From an uncultured Prochlorococcus sp. (lineage in GTDB: Bacteria > Cyanobacteriota > Cyanobacteriia > PCC-6307 > Cyanobiaceae), in contig CABYGI010000003.1 of the NCBI GenBank assembly GCA_902518475.1, positions 1 through 64,000 of the forward strand: a stretch of DNA of 64,000 nt, read 5' to 3'. Shown here piece after piece: positions 60,859 through 64,000 of this stretch (positions within the stretch are counted from its first letter, which is position 1; each line of letters opens with the position of its first letter). A program made the position numbers and the translations under genes. Below the pieces are notes generated by a model. That model saw only the letters and a program-made list of their open reading frames with translations, was not told the DNA's origin and ran no database searches.

Positions 60859-61863
60859 ATGCAGCCAACCTCATCACCAGTAAAGGTTGGAGTCATAGGT
60901 ATAGGAAATATGGGCTGGCATCATGCTCGAGTACTAAGTTTACTCAAAGATGCAAATCTAATTGGAGTCGCCGATCCAAATGAAGAGCGAGGTAAATTAG
61001 CCATTGAGCAATTTCAATGTGAATGGTTCAGTAATTATAAGGACTTAATTCCAAAAGTTGATGCTATCTGTATCGCTGTCCCAACACTACTTCATCAAAA
61101 AGTAGGCCTGGATTGTCTTAAGGGGGGTGTCAACGTTCTCATTGAAAAACCAATTGCAGCTAACGAGTTGGAAGCAAAATCTTTAATAGAGGCCGCTAAT
61201 GCAAGTAACTGTCTATTACAAGTTGGGCATATTGAAAGATTTAATCCTGCTTTTAGGGAATTAAACAAAATAGTACAAAAAGAAGAAATTGTTGTCTTAG
61301 AAGCTAGGAGGCACAGTCCTCATGCAGACAGAGCAAATGATGTATCTGTAGTAATGGATTTAATGATTCATGACATTGATCTTATTTTGGAACTTGTAAA
61401 CTCAAAAATTCAAAAATTAGCCGCAGTTGGAGGGAGAAATAGCGAAGGATTAATAGATTATGTGAATGCCACTTTAGTTTTTAAAAATAATGTTATTGCA
61501 AGCCTAACTGCAAGCAAAATGAGTCACAAAAAAATACGAAATTTAAGTGCTCACTGCCAAAATGGCCTAGTAGAAACTGACTTCTTAAATCACTCTTTAC
61601 AAATCCATCGAAAGTCTCATGAATCATACACAGCAGAGCATGGAGAATTAGTTTATAGAAATGATGGATATGTCGAGGAAGTTAGCACAACCTCCATTGA
61701 ACCTCTTTATGCAGAACTTGAGCATTTTCTTAAATGCGTTCGGGGTAAAGAAATACCTGAGGTAGATGGAGAGCAAGCCTCGAGAGCATTAAAAATTGCT
61801 GATTTTATAGAGAGTGCTGTAGATAATTCTGGAGATGCAATTTTTCTTGAGAATCCCTTCTAA
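60859..61863 (+). CDS. Gfo/Idh/MocA-family oxidoreductase
   Basis: 334 residues. Rossmann GVIGIGNMGWHHARVL near residue 10, catalytic-region EKPIAANELEA (about 97) and an H-x-x-D-like MIHDIDLILELV segment. It uses NAD(P) on a sugar, inositol or UDP-sugar substrate not shown by the motifs. It lies alone, 26 bases before the convergent psbK. Confidence 0.88.
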   Translation: MQPTSSPVKVGVIGIGNMGWHHARVLSLLKDANLIGVADPNEERGKLAIEQFQCEWFSNYKDLIPKVDAICIAVPTLLHQKVGLDCLKGGVNVLIEKPIAANELEAKSLIEAANASNCLLQVGHIERFNPAFRELNKIVQKEEIVVLEARRHSPHADRANDVSVVMDLMIHDIDLILELVNSKIQKLAAVGGRNSEGLIDYVNATLVFKNNVIASLTASKMSHKKIRNLSAHCQNGLVETDFLNHSLQIHRKSHESYTAEHGELVYRNDGYVEEVSTTSIEPLYAELEHFLKCVRGKEIPEVDGEQASRALKIADFIESAVDNSGDAIFLENPF

Positions 61864-61889
61864 TAGAGACAATCTAAACTAATAGAATT

Positions 61890-62030
61890 TTATTTAAATC
61901 CAACTGCAGCTTGCCAAACAAATACCAATAAAAAGAAAAATAAAGGAATAAGTGGAAGAACATCTACAGTTGGGGCAAAGGCCTTGTAAGCCTCGGGCAA
62001 TTCAGCGAATGTATTAAAAAGAATGAGCAC
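61890..62030 (-). CDS. psbK: photosystem II protein PsbK
   Basis: 46 residues with a GTG start at 62030 (no ATG upstream). The lumenal start [19 protein letters not shown] and helix ending [10 protein letters not shown] are classical PsbK. It follows tgt on the minus strand (34-base gap), the common cyanobacterial pair. Too short for usual gene callers but clear. Confidence 0.93.
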
Positions 62031-62064
62031 CTTTTTTGATAATTTAATTAATTATGATAAGACG

Positions 62065-63183
62065 TTACCACGTATAGTGAGCAATAGAGGATGTTTTCCA
62101 AGGAGCGAAATCATTTGTAAAACAATTATCTCTAATTGCAGAAGAAATTGCATTTGTAAATCTTATTAAGTGAGCAATATTATGCAAACTTATTAGGGTT
62201 AGGCCTAATATTTCGTCATTTCTAATTAGATGATGCAAATATGCTCGAGAATAGGATTTACATGTCTCGCATTTGCAAGTTTTGTCAATTGGAGAAAAGT
62301 CATTTTTAAATCGAGCATTTCGCAAATTCAATCTTTCATCATTAAAAAATGCAGTCCCATGTCTTCCCAGTCTTGTAGGCAAAACACAGTCAAATATATC
62401 AAATCCATTTGCAACAGCTAAAGAAATTTCTCTTAAAGAACCAATTCCCATTAAATATCTTGGTTTATTTATTGGTAAGAATTTCGGGACGTAATTAATT
62501 ACATTATGTATTTCTTCGACTGCCTCGCCAACACTTACACCTCCCACTGCTATTCCAGGTAGATCAAAAGAACTTGTATATTTTGCGCTATATTCTCTCA
62601 ATCTCGGATACTTACCGCCTTGAACTATACCGAATAATGCTTGATTGGATTTATGATGAGTCTCGACACATTTTCGCAACCATGAATGTGTTCTTTGTAA
62701 AGAGTCTTCAATATCATTTTCATTTGATGTATGCGGAGGACAATGATCAAAAGCCATCGCAACATCCGATCCAAGATCCATTTGAACCTGTATTACTTTT
62801 TCAGGTGATAAAAATACATGACTACCATCTCTTGGATTTTTAAATTCCACTCCTTTATCAGAAATGTTGTTTAATTTAGCCAAACTAAAAACTTGATATC
62901 CTCCTGAATCAGTAAGAATAGGCTTAGACCAATTCATAAACTTATGTATTCCTCCAGCTTCTTTTACTAATTTCTCTCCAGGTTGTAAATGAAGATGAAA
63001 GGTATTTGAGAGAATCATTTCTGATCCTGTAGAGGTTAACTGCTTAGATGAAATTCCTTTAACCGTTGCTAAAGTACCCACAGGCATGAATTTTGGTGTA
63101 TTTACCTCACCATTTGGTGTATGAAATATACCAGTTCTTGCCTCTGTATTACTACAATTCGATGTAATTTCAAATTCAAACAC
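62065..63183 (-). CDS. tgt: tRNA-guanine transglycosylase (Tgt)
   Basis: 372 residues. [13 protein letters not shown] near 91-103 (active-site Asp), [27 protein letters not shown] (Asp nucleophile) and the zinc ligands [17 protein letters not shown] are all present. It inserts the queuine precursor at G34 of GUN-reading tRNAs. psbK lies downstream. Confidence 0.97.
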   Translation of the reverse strand: MFEFEITSNCSNTEARTGIFHTPNGEVNTPKFMPVGTLATVKGISSKQLTSTGSEMILSNTFHLHLQPGEKLVKEAGGIHKFMNWSKPILTDSGGYQVFSLAKLNNISDKGVEFKNPRDGSHVFLSPEKVIQVQMDLGSDVAMAFDHCPPHTSNENDIEDSLQRTHSWLRKCVETHHKSNQALFGIVQGGKYPRLREYSAKYTSSFDLPGIAVGGVSVGEAVEEIHNVINYVPKFLPINKPRYLMGIGSLREISLAVANGFDIFDCVLPTRLGRHGTAFFNDERLNLRNARFKNDFSPIDKTCKCETCKSYSRAYLHHLIRNDEILGLTLISLHNIAHLIRFTNAISSAIRDNCFTNDFAPWKTSSIAHYTW

Positions 63184-63281
63184 GATAATTTAAAAAATTT
63201 TTTGATCCTTTTTCATTAATCTAACCTATTATTAAATATTGAATCTATTTTTATCTCATCAAAAAATATTTAATAAAAAAT

Positions 63282-64000
63282 TTGGCAGGTTCTTGGATTT
63301 TCTATACGACATTTCCAAAGATACCCTTAATTAATCCTGAATTTAAAAATATTGCACAATTTGCTCCGCCTTTAGGTTTTTTTATTGGGACAATACAGAG
63401 TTATATTTTTCTTTTTTTAAGAACAAACTCTTGGTCAATTTATGCATCTACATTAATTTGTTTGGCCTCGGGATATTTAATTACTGGTGGTTTACACCTC
63501 GATGGTCTAATGGATACTTTCGACGGTATTTTTGCAGGTAAAAAGAGACGTTTAAAAGCCATGAAAGACAGTAAAGTTGGTTCGTTTGGCGTTCAATCTT
63601 TAGTTTTTATAACTTTAATTCAAATTGCTTGCATACTGAAAATTCAAAACCTAATAATTTTTGTTTTACCTATATGTTTATTTTGGGGAAGATTTTCAAA
63701 TTTATTTTTTATAGAAAAATTTAAATATTTGAGTTATAAGAAAAAATCTATCAGTCACAAAAAGTTTTGGAATGGATTTAAAAAAGAATCTTTGATCTCC
63801 ATTATTTTTCTTTTAATTTTCATTGCATACCAATTTGTTTCAATAACATCCCAAGCAATATTAATTAAATTTTTAATTCTTATTTTGATTGGTATTTTTC
63901 TAAGCTATTCCATCCCAAACATGCTGGGTAAAAAAATTGGGGGCTTGAATGGAGATGCCTGCGGTGCAAGTGTTGTACTAGTTGAAACTGCAATGTTGTT
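63282..64000 (+). CDS. cobS: adenosylcobinamide-GDP ribazoletransferase (CobS), 3' end cut off
   Basis: At least 239 residues from TTG at 63282; the frame runs past the end of the window. GGLHLDGLMDTFDGIFAG near residue 67 is the CobS signature, and GGLNGDACGASVVL near 225 is the second conserved loop; several membrane helices are visible. CobS joins ribazole and adenosylcobinamide-GDP to finish cobalamin. The start is uncertain: no ATG follows the in-frame stop at 63240. No cobalamin riboswitch is visible upstream. Confidence 0.92.
   Translation, partial: MAGSWIFYTTFPKIPLINPEFKNIAQFAPPLGFFIGTIQSYIFLFLRTNSWSIYASTLICLASGYLITGGLHLDGLMDTFDGIFAGKKRRLKAMKDSKVGSFGVQSLVFITLIQIACILKIQNLIIFVLPICLFWGRFSNLFFIEKFKYLSYKKKSISHKKFWNGFKKESLISIIFLLIFIAYQFVSITSQAILIKFLILILIGIFLSYSIPNMLGKKIGGLNGDACGASVVLVETAML

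Noticed and set aside
63184-63281. Cobalamin riboswitch upstream of cobS
   Set aside because: Only about 98 AT-rich bases are present, with no B12-box-like sequence.

Overview
The window is a chromosomal segment of a high-light-adapted Prochlorococcus, or a very close relative. The DNA is very AT-rich by eye (no GC value was computed) and intergenic gaps are short. The segment carries photosystem genes (psaE, psbB, psbT, psbM, psbK, psbEFLJ), cytochrome b6f genes (petB, petD), ndhCKJ and chlD. It also holds a reduced phycoerythrin beta gene (cpeB) beside a cpeS-type lyase, with no cpeA next to them; that remnant is typical of high-light clades. The HLI/HLII clade was not determined. All names come from protein-family recognition by reading, not from database searches.

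Layout. 1-1400: small-protein region with a cut-off ORF, two tiny single-helix ORFs, a poly-glutamine ORF, a short Hli-like ORF and a DUF3104-type protein. 1441-5878: GNAT acetyltransferase, aldehyde dehydrogenase, secreted LysM protein, psaE and mutM. 5881-11003: one rRNA operon on the minus strand (16S, tRNA-Ile, tRNA-Ala, 23S, 5S), ended by a shared bidirectional hairpin; a leader/promoter region of about 595 bases separates it from a GH100-type glycosidase gene. 13042-18790: petB-petD diverge from a plus-strand run of ctpA, an HD phosphohydrolase and minCDE. 18856-21213: tRNA-Thr, then minus-strand prmC, tsaC and a coupled 55-aa membrane ORF, psbM and a ferredoxin. 21436-27643: psbB-psbT, nrdR, rpsA, metK, a sugar kinase and tRNA-Phe. 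27733-30257: secreted protein, VTT/DedA protein and the phycoerythrin remnant. 30436-37402: pcrA helicase, CCA-type nucleotidyltransferase, oxidoreductase-SelD fusion and mtnP. 37446-41480: minus-strand rubA-ycf48-psbEFLJ (PSII assembly) diverging from ndhCKJ. 41477-50668: yvcK-like, ABC ATPase plus MCE protein, chlD, folK-NUDIX-photolyase and a DegT aminotransferase. 50722-59309: redoxin, fabI, hisB, carotenoid oxygenase, rdgB, phosphohexomutase, RecB-like nuclease, ygfZ and pyrE. 59449-64000: tRNA(CAT), CNNM/CorC-type protein, Gfo/Idh/MocA dehydrogenase, psbK, tgt and a cobS gene cut by the window edge.

The genes work mainly as core photosynthetic housekeeping: PSII parts and assembly factors (PsbEFLJ, RubA, Ycf48, CtpA for D1 maturation), electron transport (PetBD, NdhCKJ, ferredoxin, PsaE), cell division (MinCDE), DNA repair (MutM, photolyase, PcrA, RdgB, NUDIX) and cofactor synthesis (FolK, ChlD, CobS, PyrE). 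The genome is compact: several convergent pairs overlap at their 3' ends and many genes start at TTG or GTG.

No CRISPR array, insertion sequence, prophage or obvious novel defence system was seen. The most useful leads are unlisted small ORFs (Hli-like at 780, coupled membrane ORF at 18939, ORF overlapping cpeS at 29056), the RecB-like nuclease with a Cas4/AddB-type cysteine pattern, the SelD fusion, and a GH100 protein with an altered active-site motif.
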